Positions 44,670 to 55,903 are shown, numbered from the stretch's first letter. The stretch is DNA of 64,000 nucleotides from Anthostomella pinea (GCA_963556695.1 CAUWAG010000018.1:2480001-2544000), one strand, 5' to 3'. Program-made: numbers and translations. The notes: generated by a model from the sequence alone, not told the origin.

Positions 44670-46236
44670 ATGAATCTTCCACCTTGGCCAGCTCATGAAG
44701 CCGTCCACCACGATGTGGCATACCACCTTCAGTCGGCCACCGCGACGTACGATCTGAGCCCATACTCTGCAGAATACGACTTTCACGATCCAGCATCAAC
44801 GCCTTATCAGAGTTCCCAGATTCATTCAGGTGACGCGGATGCCATTTTCAGTTCACCACAATCTTTCGCCGACCCAAATTCCTCGCCGGCATCATCGTTG
44901 TTTTCGCCAGCCTCAACGATAGTACCATCCAGCGAGCACTCCGAGAAAGACCCCAAGGTCTTGGAAGCTGCGCGGAGCCTCTGTTCGTTCAAGATGGCAG
45001 GTGCTCCCCCGGGCGCAGCGACAACAGAAAGCGCCTGCCCCAACTTTAATGACCGTTCTCAGGCTGCTAAAGCCAACTACTTCCTCCCAGGCGCTCGGTG
45101 TGTATCCTCCTCCAAAACCAGCTCATTTTCCCGCCACCCTAGTCACACTGTCAAGGTTCTCAACTTTATCACAACACCAAGCATTGTTCTTGTTTGCCAA
45201 CGCATCAGATATTCCCACTTGCCTGATTACCTGCTCACTTCACCATATCTCTAGAACGCCAAGTACTCGCCATCAAGACACTACTGATCAGAAAGACGAT
45301 TACGACACGGATGCAACCATTGACGACCCCATCGACCACCACATCAACAACCCCAACGACGACCCCAACCATGACCCCAACGACGACTCTCACGACGACC
45401 CTATCGACGACTCTAACGACGACCCTATCGACGACCCTATCGACGACCCTATCGACAGTCACGACGACTCTGACGACATTCGACACGCACAGCGACCTAA
45501 ATCACCTAGCCAAGACTCTCGTTGTACCCGTCACTCGACACGGCTGGCTATGGACCGACAAAACGGTGGCTCGCAGCCGAAACCGTCAAAGGACAGCAAG
45601 CTACCCCCGTGGAAAATCGAACAAAAGCAACACGACGAAGAAACCTATCGCAAGATGGGTCGCCCGAAGGATAATGCCCCCAAAGCGGAGTGGGATGCCT
45701 TCAATCAGGGAATGTTGCAGGACATCGGAGATCGCTACACCAAGGAGAGACCCTGGCCCGAGCTTGAAAAGGGTCGGCAAGCCATCAGGGACATGAGGAA
45801 AGACTCGTTCAAGCTTTTAGAGGGCAAGAAGGAGCCCTACGGCGCCGGTCCTCCCCAACCACCGAGAGTCAGAGGTCTTCGGCCTCGACAGCAGCCGCAG
45901 GAGCAAGAGACCATCCAACCCTTTACAAGGCAGGCGACGTCCTCGCTAGTTTCGAAGGAGGAGATGGCCAATTGCTACAGAAAGCTGGCTCGGAATTCAG
46001 ACGACGAGAGAGAAGAGGCGGCGCTCGATGCAGAGGAGCTGCTGTCAACGCCGACGAAGCCAAAGACGAGATCGAGAAAGAGACGAATGGAGACGAGCGA
46101 CGTTGAGCCGGAAGTGGTACAGAAGAAGCCGCGGCCCAGTATGGATCTCCAATCTAACCTAGGGGAGAAATGGGACCCTCAAGCGGACGAGAACGGACAC
46201 CGACCGGCTAGAAGCACGAATAAGAGATCCGGATAG
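44670..46236 (+). CDS. Hypothetical protein with Asp-rich repeat
   Basis: A predicted 469-residue protein of unknown function. Proposed exons are 44670-45097 and 45255-46236; the 157-nt GT-AG intron is the join that links the two long frames (PGAR to TPSTRHQD). The N-terminal 140 residues are low complexity, rich in Ser, Pro and Ala. Residues about 160-220 are an imperfect repeat of Asp-Asp-Pro-Ile/Asn units. The rest is charged and probably ordered in part (WKIEQKQHDEETYRKMGRP, AEWDAFNQGMLQDIGDRYT), with a basic KTRSRKRRMET patch that could be a nuclear localisation signal. No named domain. The intron assignment is the weak point; the upstream frame could belong to a separate gene. Confidence 0.6.
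45320..45478 (+). repeat. Coding 12-bp minisatellite (GACGACCCTATC type)
   Basis: Imperfect tandem array of 12-bp units encoding Asp-Asp-Pro-Ile and variants; the last three units (about 45421-45456) are almost identical. The array lacks stops in several frames on both strands. Confidence 0.8.
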
Positions 46237-47705
46237 GATTCCGCGACGGTTGTGGATGACTGACGGGCCGGTACTGTGAGAAAGAACGAAACTGGGTACG
46301 TAACGATACAAGGGCAAGTAGTCTCATAGGAATAGAGTCAATGCCAGAAGCACTTCATGCACCCATCCAGCAGACAACGGTATATTCATCGATTGGGAAT
46401 AAGCACCATGGAATAAGCATTAGCCATGGCGCATCAAACCAGAGCTGCTTATTCCTGTATGCTCATTCCAGTATTTCAAAATGTCTACGCGTGATCTGGA
46501 GATTCTTGTTGACATCCATAGCGCGTACGGAGACTTATTATGAGGGCTGAGTGTATCGCCATTCACATGTAGGCCTCGCCCCTACGATGGCTTATACTGG
46601 AACGATGGGCAAAATGCAAAATGCGACGGGAGGTTGCCTTCGGCATGCCGGCAGATGGATGGTGCGGCAAGCCTTGCTGATTGGCAAAAACCTCCTACCC
46701 ACACATGCATCACGTTAATACTTTGATAATACTAAATAGTACCCAGGTACACTTTGATAGTACCACGCCACGACTCGAAAGCAGCCTAGCGTGAATGGAT
46801 TCAAGGTTGATGTTAATTGTCAACATGCATGCAATTGACCACCACCCGTGAGTCCTTGACTCCTTGACCCCGCAGTTTGGGAGTGAAGGCTTGGTAGCCC
46901 TCCGTCCGTCAGGACAGGCCAGCCAGAGACGGAAAGCTCATATCTGAATGTTCCTGCTACTATTGATGATTGGTCGACTCTGGGCGAGCGTGTTATTACC
47001 GTGGAAGGCACCGAGGCCTTTGAGGTACAGGGGCCGAGGGGCTGCAGGGGCCGTCGTCAGCTGAGAACCGGCGTTTTATGTACTTCCCACCTGCAGGCAG
47101 CCAGGACCTCGGACGATCTTAGCGGCTTCCTAGCGCCAAATCCCTTGCCTAAGCTATAGCAGCCTAGGCCTAGTCAGGTTAGCCGCTATTGGGGGGCGGA
47201 AGCATGTTTTCAACTTAGTCTTCAAGATGCCCGATTCCCAATTCCCAATCCCAACTTCAGCCGCTTCGCCAGTCATCTTCAACATTCACCCGTCCATCGC
47301 GTAGCGGCGTGTTGATAATTCCAAGACCCGTATACTTGCTCGGAGTGCGGGAATTCTCATTGACGACGTGAGCACGACATCGACAGCCCGCGTCGCTTGA
47401 GCACGTTTACCCAGCACGAGTAAGCAGCGAGGCGATGGGAGTGGCTTACTCAACATTCGTTAACCTGCGCCGTTCCACCATCCACAGCCTACATCTTGCT
47501 CGAATTCAAGCTCAGAGACGCACTCTATCCTGCGCCCAATGCCCGATTCGGTGCTGCCTGGCTCCATGAGAAAGAACTCAATAGCACGGCATTGAGTCAG
47601 AGGGGCCATTTGCGACCAAGCTGCTGATGTAAGTCGACACAATTCCATTTTCGGTGGTCCTGCCCAGGCGTGCTGTACACATGATCCAAACCCTGGCGAC
47701 GTACG
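46237..47705. other. Intergenic and leader of the Snt1-like gene
   Basis: About 1.5 kb upstream of the Snt1-like frame. Small frames such as 46820-47011 have no recognisable features. The right part may hold a 5' exon and intron of the next gene. Confidence 0.4.
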
Positions 47706-50700
47706 ATGAAAAGTGGCCGAGGTCATAGAGATATTGAAACAGTGCGCGGCAATCAGAATGATCAATTTGATAAGCAGCGCATTTTTCTTGAGCTGTCTCC
47801 TCGTCATCCACCTACTTATCACCCGTTTTCCTCCAGGGCTTCCCGCTACTCGGGGTCGCGATACGACGGCGACGCTCGGCGATCAAGGTCTCGAGATCGT
47901 TCGCCAGACCGGAGATCGCTGTATAGTGACGGCGGCCCGCGGCGTTCCTCTGCAGAGTCGAGATCCAACAGCTCGGCATTCCAGACCAACCGGGATGCCT
48001 TTCGCGACCCTCTACCTCGAGACACCCCGCGCGGTCCGAAAGCTCTGCTCGATGCGCCCAGCGGACCTCGAGGGGGCGGTTATCCTATGGAGTTTCGAGG
48101 CAGGGGTCGTGGGAGGGGCAGAGGTCGGCGAGACGATAGCCGAGACCGCGGAAGAGATCGGGACTTCGAAGTCAGGGACCGGAGAGACGCTCCCTTTCGA
48201 GATGAACGAAGCCGGGAACCGGAGCGTGGAGAATGGCGAGACCGCGACAGGGACAGCTTCAGAGTTCGGCGAATTTCACCACACGGACGGTCACCACCCG
48301 GCAGAGAATATCGAGACACGAGAGACTTGCGAGATGGACCGTTGTGCGTTGACGCCGAACGAGCTCGACGTGAATCGCGGGATGGTCCACTTTCTGCAGG
48401 ATCTTCTTCTTCTGATCCTCCATTTGGGCATTCCGTATACCGTGGCGGGTATCGAGGCCGCGGGAGGGGTTGGGACCGGGGCCGCGGGCGAGGCTCTTAC
48501 GATGATCGCGACAGGTACGGACCCGGTCCCAATTTCCGGTCCCGTTCTCAGGAGGGACGGTATCGAGAAAGGGACGACCGAGACCGGGATAATAGATATG
48601 TTGACACCGACTTACGCTCGCGGGACACTCGGGACGATCGCGACCCTCGAAGTCGCGAGACGCGACCGAAACTCGAAAGGATTTCCCTCGAACCTCCACC
48701 ATCGACAAAGGATGTTTCACCTCCGCCTGTAGCCCCAGCTGCGCCGTCTTTCGGCTCTGTGCCGAACAGAACGGCCGCGGCGACTGACATTGGGTCGGCC
48801 ACCGGCAAGGCACCACCAACGGGACCAAGGGCCCTGAAGGAAGAGCGTCCGGCTCCCCTCACAGTCTCTCCGATTGTGGAAACGAGACCACCGCCGACTG
48901 GTCCCTCTAAGCCGTCCTTTATGGAAAGAAGCCCGCCTATCCCCTCTGGTCCACGGTCCACGCGCGCCGGTGCGTCCAGTAAACAATGGATTAACCCTAA
49001 TCTGAAGAATCGTATCCCCGAGTCGCCGAAGCTCGGGAGGTCCGAGAGCTTTGTCCCAAACCCTCGACCGACAGGCTTTCGACAGGAGGGTATCTATCCT
49101 GACCAGCAAGCAAACCCTAGCCAACGGCCACGCAGTAGTGGTGCACAGGCCGACTCCCAGATGTCGTCTATGGACGGCCATCTTCGCGATCCACGCGAAT
49201 TACACATTGCAGAGTCGGGTCAAGATACCTCCGTTCCGAGGCCTCGATCTGCTGGCTCGTCTGTGGAGCGAGACTATAAGCTTAAAGACGAACCCGAACC
49301 CGGCTTGGTGATAGAGAAAGCCCTGCCACAACGTGCTGACAATCCTGTCGCCCAGGCCTCTTCCCCTCATAAGGATGTTCCAGCTGGACCTCAAGAGGCA
49401 GACGGGAAACTCGACCGACGTCCTATGGTTGACGTACCATCGATACATCTGTCTTTTCCCCAAAAACAAGCTACGCAGCTTCTCACAGACCCGTCTTCTG
49501 AATCGGATGATGATGAGGAATTCGGGGACGTTATTGAATCTGAGATGGGCGAGGTTGAGAGTAAGCTGAAGCAATTCGACGGGCTCGAGGATGCCGTCCC
49601 AGTAGGTGCTGCAAGCCGGTATGCTGCACTTGCCGTCAAAGCTGTCACCAAAATCGTCATCGAAAGCGAAGGTCTGGAAGCTATGATCGGACCTATTCCT
49701 GACGCAGCTAGAATTCCCGGGAAGACACCAGCGAAGCCTGATCCTCAACTGGAGCAAAATCTCACGCTTGATGATATCCCTGTGCAAGATGATGCCGAAC
49801 AGGCTGTGAAGGCAAAGACTGCCTCCGCCACGGTTGTCAGAAGGCCTCTTGAAACTACAATTGATAGCGCAGGGCTTCAGCCATCCATTGAGCAAGATAT
49901 TGATATACCAGCAGCTCCTCAAGCACCGGTTCGCGAAAAGAAACCAATCAACGATGACGGAGATGTACCTATGGAGGATGTCTTGGAAGGCCAAATGGAG
50001 GCGGAAGTACGACCACCGACAAACACAGAATTGCCGGTCTCTGGTGGTGGAGAATCACTATTCCCACCCTTCGAAGAGGCCCAAATCCAGTCTAGAGATG
50101 CAAGTAAACGGGCGTCGAGCACGCCATCTCCTCCAGAGGATGACGACGAGACAGATATTGAAGACGTCGATCTCCAGAGTATCGAGATCGTTCGCGAATA
50201 TGGAGCCACGCCACCTCTCGACAGTCTGCCATTCTTCGATGTGAAGCCTTGGTACCGAGATCCAACTTTTCTCGAATCCATGGACGCCCCAGAGCCGAGC
50301 CTGAATGATTTCATTCTAGCAAAGATGGAAGACGATACCAGTCATCGTCTGATGGAAGAGACCCAGTTGAAACGGGTATATCAAGGCAACTACGATGCAT
50401 ATCTGAGGTTCACCATGTCGGACGATCCAGTCGCCGCCAAGAGCCGCGAAAAATTCAACTATGTTCCGGGTGCGATCGAAACCAATGGTCAGAAGCCTGG
50501 TTTCAATGCGGAGCCTAAGCCAGAATCGACGTCAAGGCGTAGCAGATATGCATCTGAGCGGGACCTGGAAAGAATCCTAGAAGAGTCACGGCGGGTAGAG
50601 GATGAAAAGCGTGAACGCCAATTGCGAGCCGAGAAAGAGAAGTACAGGACTGATAAGGAAGCGTCTTTGCCTGCTCAATATCAAACGCCGCAAGAGATCG

Positions 50701-53700
50701 AGAACGACTTCTACAGCGATTCGACGGGCCGCGTACAACCTGAGAAGATCGTCGCAGCGTGGGAGGTTCTACCACCGGTGGACAACTTCACGGAGGAAGA
50801 GACCGTTGTGTTTGAAAAGGCTTACCTCGAGAACCCCAAGCAGTGGGGGCGCGTTTCCGAACCGTTGCAAAACAGGGACTTCGGGACGTGTATACAGTTC
50901 TACTACCTCAAAAAGGAGAAGGACGAACTCAATCTCAAGGAGAAGCTGAAGAAGCAGCCCAAGAAGAAGAAAAAGAAAGGAGGCAAGCAGCGCTCAAGTG
51001 CTCTTGTTTCGGAACTTCGGATTGGAGACAACGACAATGAAGAGGCACCGGAGACGGGTGAAAATGGTGAAAGACGGCGGCCTCGTAGGGCGGCTGCCCC
51101 TACTTTCAACTCAGAAGCCACTCCTGCCACCGACGTCGAGGGCGGCACCCCTGCTGGAACCCCAGGTCGTAGAGGTGCAGCGGCTGCAAAGACCGAGGGA
51201 GGCACCGATAAACAGGAACGCAAGCCTAGGGGGCGGCGAGCCAAGGAGAAGGAGCCGAAGCAGCCAAGAATCAACCAGACTCTTGCTGCTGCACCACCTG
51301 CTGGAGCCAAGGGGGGTCGCTCACGATCCAGTTCTAGGGTTCAGGGCCCTGACTGGGGACTTCAGCCACCGCAGGATAACATGCCTCGTCTTCCGTCCCA
51401 GTATGAGATGGTCCCGAGCCCAATACCCGCGAACACAATACCAACTCCTCCTGTCATTATGCAGGCTCCTTTTCAGGCAACGGCTCCGGTGCTCAGCCCC
51501 GAGAGAATTTCTCAAGGCCCGCTGGCTGAAGTTATGGCCCCACCACCGTTACGTCCGGAACCGCCGCCACCACAGCCTACAGTAGCGACGCTCGATCTGG
51601 GAACAACGGTGCTCTCGGATCGGAAATCTGGTGGACAGGCGTCAAGTTATTGGAGTGTGCCGGAAGCCACCGACTTCCCCTCATTGCTTCGATCCTTTGG
51701 CAGCGATTGGGCGGCTATTGCAGGGCACATGAGGACGAAAACTACCGTGATGGTCAAAAACTACTATACGCGTAGAAAGGAGAGCAACGACTGGGAGGTG
51801 ATCGTGCTAGAGGCTGACGCCAGAAAATCACGTGGGGAGAAGAGACCTGCACCCCCGGCGCCACCTTCGGGTGTCAAGAAACGCTACGATACGTCGGGCA
51901 ATCGACCGCTCGCAGCTGCAGACACGATCATGGAAGAAGCACCCCCGACCAAGATGGAGCACCCCCCACCACCACAACAGGCAATGACAGATCGGTTCAA
52001 CATTCCGATAGCAGCTCAGCCACAGCCACAGCCGTCCGTCGTGCAGTCACCCTTCGTCCAGATACCTCAACCCCCGCCGCTCATGCAGGGTCATACGGTA
52101 TCTCAACCAGTCTCGCAGACAATGTCACCAGTCACGCAGCCCTTGAGAGCTCCATTGCCCTTTTCTGAACGAGAGCGCGAGCCATTCCCTCAGCACCCCA
52201 GCCGTACCCCGTTGGTTCAGAAACCTACGCCGCCGGCAATGCCACCTGTATCTGAGCCGCCCACTAGACGCCCGTTGCCTGGATCCTTCGTGGAGACTCA
52301 AGCCGATCGGCCTAAGGTTGAGAACAAACCTCCCAAGGAAATGGGCCGACACCAAGAACGGCAACAGATGCGCGTGAAGCAAGAGCCTGAAGTGATGCAA
52401 CATGACTTTTTCGTCCCACATGCTCAGGCTCAAGCTCAGGCCCATATTCAGGCTCAAGCTCAAGCGCAAGCCCAGGCTCAGGCGCAGGTGCAGGCTAGTC
52501 GCATGGCGGCGCCCTCACGTGCAGAGAACGTCCCCCTATCCAGGCCTCCGGAAGCTCCTCGAGCGGTAGCGCCGGCACCCCAAGCACCCTTCGCAGCTGT
52601 GATTCAACAGCAGCAACCTGGCAGAGGCTTGTTGGGCGAGACCAACCCATTATCCCCAATACCTCCACGTCCGCTGTCAGGTCTATCTCGGCCGATGTCT
52701 GGTGCCAGTGGCGGAGCCGATCCCTACAGCACCCCGCCCACGCAGCGTACTCCACCTGCAGTCGCTCCTACGCCGCCCCGTCCGCAAGAGCGCAAGACCT
52801 CGAACTTGATGGCGCTTCTGAACGACGATCCACCGCCTCCTCCCAAGAGAGTGGCCGAAGTGCCCACGGCAAACAAACCGTCGTCTACACCTCCACCTCA
52901 GAGCAATCCTTCCCGTCCTCCACCCCCCCCGCCTCCGCCCTCTCATGTCCGTCGCGAATCAGCCATGCCAGAGCCTCAGCCTTATGGGTACGGACGTAAT
53001 CCACCGCCAGCGCCGCCGCCATCTTCAATGTCTGCGCTGAAGCCATACACCGCTGCGTCGCCCCAGACCCAGCCTCTGAGCGCACCTCGGCACATGTCTA
53101 TGGAGACGGCAGTTGAGCGGGACTACTACGGTGGTCGTCCACGCCCCTTCTCCACGCCACAGCCTTCCTCGGCCAATTCGCCCCAGACTGCTCATCATTA
53201 CCCACCACCAAGTCAGCCAGGGCAGATGCAGTATCAGTCTCAGCCTCCATATTCATATGGTGCGCAAGTACAATCTCAGCCACCCAGTGCCGCATCCCCT
53301 CCGCCTGCGTACCAAGGCCATTCTTCTGCACCCAGGGGTCGCGAGCCCCCACCAAGCCGAGACACTGGCTGGCCCGGCGGACATCAGGGTCATCATTCTC
53401 TTCAGCAGCAACATCAACAGCACCAAGCTCAGCATCAAGCTCAGCATCAGGCTCAGCAGCATCAGGCTCAGCAGCATCAAGCCCAGCAGCATCAAGTTCA
53501 ACATCAAGCCCAGCAGCATCAAGCCCAGCATCAAGTACAGCAACACCAAGTGCAGCATCAAGTGCAACATCAAGCGCAGCAACGTCCGCATCAAGCGCAG
53601 CAGCACCAGCATCAAGCGCAACAACACCAGCACCAAGCACAGCACCAGTTGCAGCATCAAGCACAGCCTACGTGGGCTTCACATCCGCCGCAGCCACCGA

Positions 53701-54194
53701 AGTCAACACAACCTCCGCCGACACAGTCCCCTTGGGCTGCACAACACGCACCTGCTCCTAAACCTCCCCCGCCTAGCAGTTCCGTACCCCCACAGCCTTC
53801 ATGGGCTAGTGCACCTCCGCCACCGCGGGGACATGATCCCATGGCACTACGCGATGTTCGGGATGTCTATCCACCGCAGAGAATGCAGCCTCCAATGCAG
53901 AGCTCATACCCTGCTTCTTCGCGAGCCCCTGAGCCACCGCCTCCGCAAGCCGCAGCCGGATACCCTCGTTACGCCAACACACCGGTACCGGGTCGGGATC
54001 CCCGCGACCCCGGTCCCCCGAGGAGTTATACGCCTGTCAGTGCCTACGACACCAGAGGCTATCCCCCACCCGGCCAAGACATGCGGGAAGCGCAAATGCG
54101 AGAACAGCAGCAGCAGTCCATGTTACAGCAGCAGCTGAGACCCCAGGACAGGCATCACTACGATCGCCCACCCCCCGATAGATACGGGAGGTAG
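47706..54194 (+). CDS. SNT1: Snt1-like two-SANT protein of the Set3 HDAC complex
   Basis: A 2,162-codon frame for a nuclear co-repressor related to yeast Snt1 and animal N-CoR/SMRT. The N-terminus (residues about 40-330) is an Arg/Ser/Asp-rich, RS/RG-like region. Middle region: a deacetylase-interaction-type segment around PWYRDPTFLESMDAPEPS (about residue 845). First SANT near 1025-1075 (DNFTEEETVVFEKAYLENP, WGRVSEPLQNRDFGTCIQFY), a basic KKQPKKKKKKGGKQ stretch, and second SANT near 1313-1358 (SDWAAIAGHMRTKTTVMVKN). The C-terminal 800 residues are Pro/Gln-rich and disordered, with an Ala-Gln run (about 1575-1597) and a Gln/His/Ala repeat (about 1898-1985). The first ~45 residues look non-conserved; an intron acceptor at 47840 with an upstream first exon is likely, so the true start is uncertain. 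Confidence 0.85.
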   Translation: MKSGRGHRDIETVRGNQNDQFDKQRIFLELSPRHPPTYHPFSSRASRYSGSRYDGDARRSRSRDRSPDRRSLYSDGGPRRSSAESRSNSSAFQTNRDAFRDPLPRDTPRGPKALLDAPSGPRGGGYPMEFRGRGRGRGRGRRDDSRDRGRDRDFEVRDRRDAPFRDERSREPERGEWRDRDRDSFRVRRISPHGRSPPGREYRDTRDLRDGPLCVDAERARRESRDGPLSAGSSSSDPPFGHSVYRGGYRGRGRGWDRGRGRGSYDDRDRYGPGPNFRSRSQEGRYRERDDRDRDNRYVDTDLRSRDTRDDRDPRSRETRPKLERISLEPPPSTKDVSPPPVAPAAPSFGSVPNRTAAATDIGSATGKAPPTGPRALKEERPAPLTVSPIVETRPPPTGPSKPSFMERSPPIPSGPRSTRAGASSKQWINPNLKNRIPESPKLGRSESFVPNPRPTGFRQEGIYPDQQANPSQRPRSSGAQADSQMSSMDGHLRDPRELHIAESGQDTSVPRPRSAGSSVERDYKLKDEPEPGLVIEKALPQRADNPVAQASSPHKDVPAGPQEADGKLDRRPMVDVPSIHLSFPQKQATQLLTDPSSESDDDEEFGDVIESEMGEVESKLKQFDGLEDAVPVGAASRYAALAVKAVTKIVIESEGLEAMIGPIPDAARIPGKTPAKPDPQLEQNLTLDDIPVQDDAEQAVKAKTASATVVRRPLETTIDSAGLQPSIEQDIDIPAAPQAPVREKKPINDDGDVPMEDVLEGQMEAEVRPPTNTELPVSGGGESLFPPFEEAQIQSRDASKRASSTPSPPEDDDETDIEDVDLQSIEIVREYGATPPLDSLPFFDVKPWYRDPTFLESMDAPEPSLNDFILAKMEDDTSHRLMEETQLKRVYQGNYDAYLRFTMSDDPVAAKSREKFNYVPGAIETNGQKPGFNAEPKPESTSRRSRYASERDLERILEESRRVEDEKRERQLRAEKEKYRTDKEASLPAQYQTPQEIENDFYSDSTGRVQPEKIVAAWEVLPPVDNFTEEETVVFEKAYLENPKQWGRVSEPLQNRDFGTCIQFYYLKKEKDELNLKEKLKKQPKKKKKKGGKQRSSALVSELRIGDNDNEEAPETGENGERRRPRRAAAPTFNSEATPATDVEGGTPAGTPGRRGAAAAKTEGGTDKQERKPRGRRAKEKEPKQPRINQTLAAAPPAGAKGGRSRSSSRVQGPDWGLQPPQDNMPRLPSQYEMVPSPIPANTIPTPPVIMQAPFQATAPVLSPERISQGPLAEVMAPPPLRPEPPPPQPTVATLDLGTTVLSDRKSGGQASSYWSVPEATDFPSLLRSFGSDWAAIAGHMRTKTTVMVKNYYTRRKESNDWEVIVLEADARKSRGEKRPAPPAPPSGVKKRYDTSGNRPLAAADTIMEEAPPTKMEHPPPPQQAMTDRFNIPIAAQPQPQPSVVQSPFVQIPQPPPLMQGHTVSQPVSQTMSPVTQPLRAPLPFSEREREPFPQHPSRTPLVQKPTPPAMPPVSEPPTRRPLPGSFVETQADRPKVENKPPKEMGRHQERQQMRVKQEPEVMQHDFFVPHAQAQAQAHIQAQAQAQAQAQAQVQASRMAAPSRAENVPLSRPPEAPRAVAPAPQAPFAAVIQQQQPGRGLLGETNPLSPIPPRPLSGLSRPMSGASGGADPYSTPPTQRTPPAVAPTPPRPQERKTSNLMALLNDDPPPPPKRVAEVPTANKPSSTPPPQSNPSRPPPPPPPPSHVRRESAMPEPQPYGYGRNPPPAPPPSSMSALKPYTAASPQTQPLSAPRHMSMETAVERDYYGGRPRPFSTPQPSSANSPQTAHHYPPPSQPGQMQYQSQPPYSYGAQVQSQPPSAASPPPAYQGHSSAPRGREPPPSRDTGWPGGHQGHHSLQQQHQQHQAQHQAQHQAQQHQAQQHQAQQHQVQHQAQQHQAQHQVQQHQVQHQVQHQAQQRPHQAQQHQHQAQQHQHQAQHQLQHQAQPTWASHPPQPPKSTQPPPTQSPWAAQHAPAPKPPPPSSSVPPQPSWASAPPPPRGHDPMALRDVRDVYPPQRMQPPMQSSYPASSRAPEPPPPQAAAGYPRYANTPVPGRDPRDPGPPRSYTPVSAYDTRGYPPPGQDMREAQMREQQQQSMLQQQLRPQDRHHYDRPPPDRYGR
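53400..53668 (+). repeat. Coding CAG/CAT repeat array (Gln/His/Ala)
   Basis: An irregular array of 12- and 15-bp units encoding His-Gln-Ala-Gln and variants, in the C-terminal part of the Snt1-like protein. The minus strand is also free of stops over this stretch. Length variation between strains would be expected. Confidence 0.8.
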
Positions 54195-55371
54195 GAGCGC
54201 CCGTATCTATTGTCTGGTGATGAGTATATCATAGTAGTTGATGGCCCTCCTCGACCTCTGCTTGCTGAACGCGGCCCTGTATGGTACCCCAGTGGCCGAG
54301 TGCCAGTCGTTGAAGACACTCGCCCTTGGCACCCCGAAACTGAGCAGTACGACAACGCCGAGTTTACCTAGACTATACGGGTTGTCATAGTTCTGAAAGC
54401 ACTTCCAGAACGCCTTAGAAGATGTGCATACACCCATACTTTATAGTAGGTTGCTTGATTTGCATAGAGAGAGTGAGAGAGATCCGTATTGTGCCGCTTG
54501 CCGCGGTTTCTTTGCGGCGGGAAGGATCGCATTGATTGCAAAGAAAATAAGATTTTGGTGGATGTACGAAGCTTAGAATTCCCCTTTTTGGAGCGTCTTG
54601 ATTCTGCGGTGATTTGAGGAGTTGATGGTGCAACGACACGGTTGGGCGCTTGATTTTATCCGTGGACAGGCGGTACGTAGGTAGTCGGTGGCCTTACGTG
54701 TGTGTATATATGGACTGGTTCTCCCGAGGCTTGCACGTGTGACCATCCGGCATGGTCAAAATTCGATGTCATTGTCTCGTCAAACAACCCAACCACACAT
54801 TCTGATATCTGGAGTTTCAATCGTGACATTGCACTCCACTCGACGTCGTAGAATCAGATGTCATGCTGCTATGACTACTAATTGGTAGAAAAAAGACTCC
54901 AGTGCCAAACCACTGATACTGCCTTTTCCAGGCAATAGTTTAGTATCCCACACGGACTACATGCTGGCGATGCTTACATCATTGAGCATTTTTGGCTGTA
55001 AGAACGCGGAGAAGCTTATTCCAACTTCTCAATAAGCGAGGCTTCCTCGCGTTGCTAAGGCTAATGATATTCAAGGTGGTGGGTGTGGGATACTAAAGTG
55101 TGGCTTGGTAAAGGCGGTACTAATGGTTGGTTGTTATCACAGCTGGCGAAGGGGGTTTGAGGCCTCACATCCACGGGCTGCCAAACACTCCTCTGGAGTT
55201 GTTTTTGCTCTTCGTTCCTTTCTGGCTCGTCGAAAAATAGGTAGAACACACCAATAGCTGGGTGCCTCTAGAGGGATCTTACGACAAGGAGTACTCTCGA
55301 GCTCACAGATGGTATGATACCACCGCCGACGAGTTCTTCTTCTTGTTTACAATCATCTACATGCTTTGCCA
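54195..55371. other. Intergenic, no gene recognised
   Basis: 3' flank of the Snt1-like gene and approach to the AT-rich block. Small frames (54207-54437, 54688-54888) have no recognisable features. A 7-bp stem with a 10-nt loop occurs near 55012-55035 but is too short to interpret. Confidence 0.45.
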
Positions 55372-55827
55372 TCTAGAAAAACGCGTAAATAACCATTAAA
55401 AAGCTCGATATAAAGAAACACCGTATTATCCTTTTATTCGCTTTATTATTCTGCCGCGCTAGTAGGCTTTAAAGCGAAGATTTTACATCTTCGATTTTAT
55501 TCTCTTTTTTGAAACCTTTTAAACGAGTAAAAAAGTATTTCTAATAAATATAACGAATATCCGTCGAATTATAAACTCTAAGCTTAAAAGTAGTAATTAA
55601 CAAGTATATTATTAGCTATTATAATAAGGTAAAAGAGATTATTCTAATCTTTATTAAATCGACTTTTACGGGGTTTAAAGTATAAATATTATTAAAAACT
55701 AGCTACTTTCTATAATGAATATAATACGTTTTAAGCTCGTTATTATAATTAAGGCTTATTAACGTGTTTAAAAGATTAAAAAGAATACTTTTAAAGCATT
55801 GTTATGAACCAACAAATACCATGGCCT

Positions 55828-55903
55828 TGTGACGGCCTGCACAGACCTTCCCACATGACAAGCGGATACTTCCCAATAGGGAAGGTCCGTGCAGGCCGTC
55901 ACA
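55828..55903. repeat. Inverted repeat, 26-bp arms
   Basis: The arms 55828-55853 and 55878-55903 are reverse complements with two mismatches, separated by 24 nt. Each outer end reads TGTGACGGCC or its complement. It lies inside a GC-normal island within the AT-rich block. Confidence 0.85.

Noticed and set aside
45001..45254. Upstream part of the long frame before the Asp-rich repeat
   Set aside because: Composition changes at 45255 and the other frame (44670-45097) joins there through a GT-AG intron; the 45001-45254 translation looks like intron sequence.
47713..48732. 339-codon frame overlapping the start of the Snt1-like gene
   Set aside because: It is the second phase of an Arg/Asp-codon-rich stretch; the main frame carries the family features and runs 6.5 kb.
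53113..54138. 341-codon plus-strand frame and several minus-strand frames
   Set aside because: They are shadows of the CAG/CAT repeat and Pro-rich coding sequence, which lack stops in several phases.
55012..55035. Hairpin with GCTTATT/AATAAGC arms
   Set aside because: Seven-bp arms in AT-leaning DNA are expected by chance; no T-run or gene context suggests a function.
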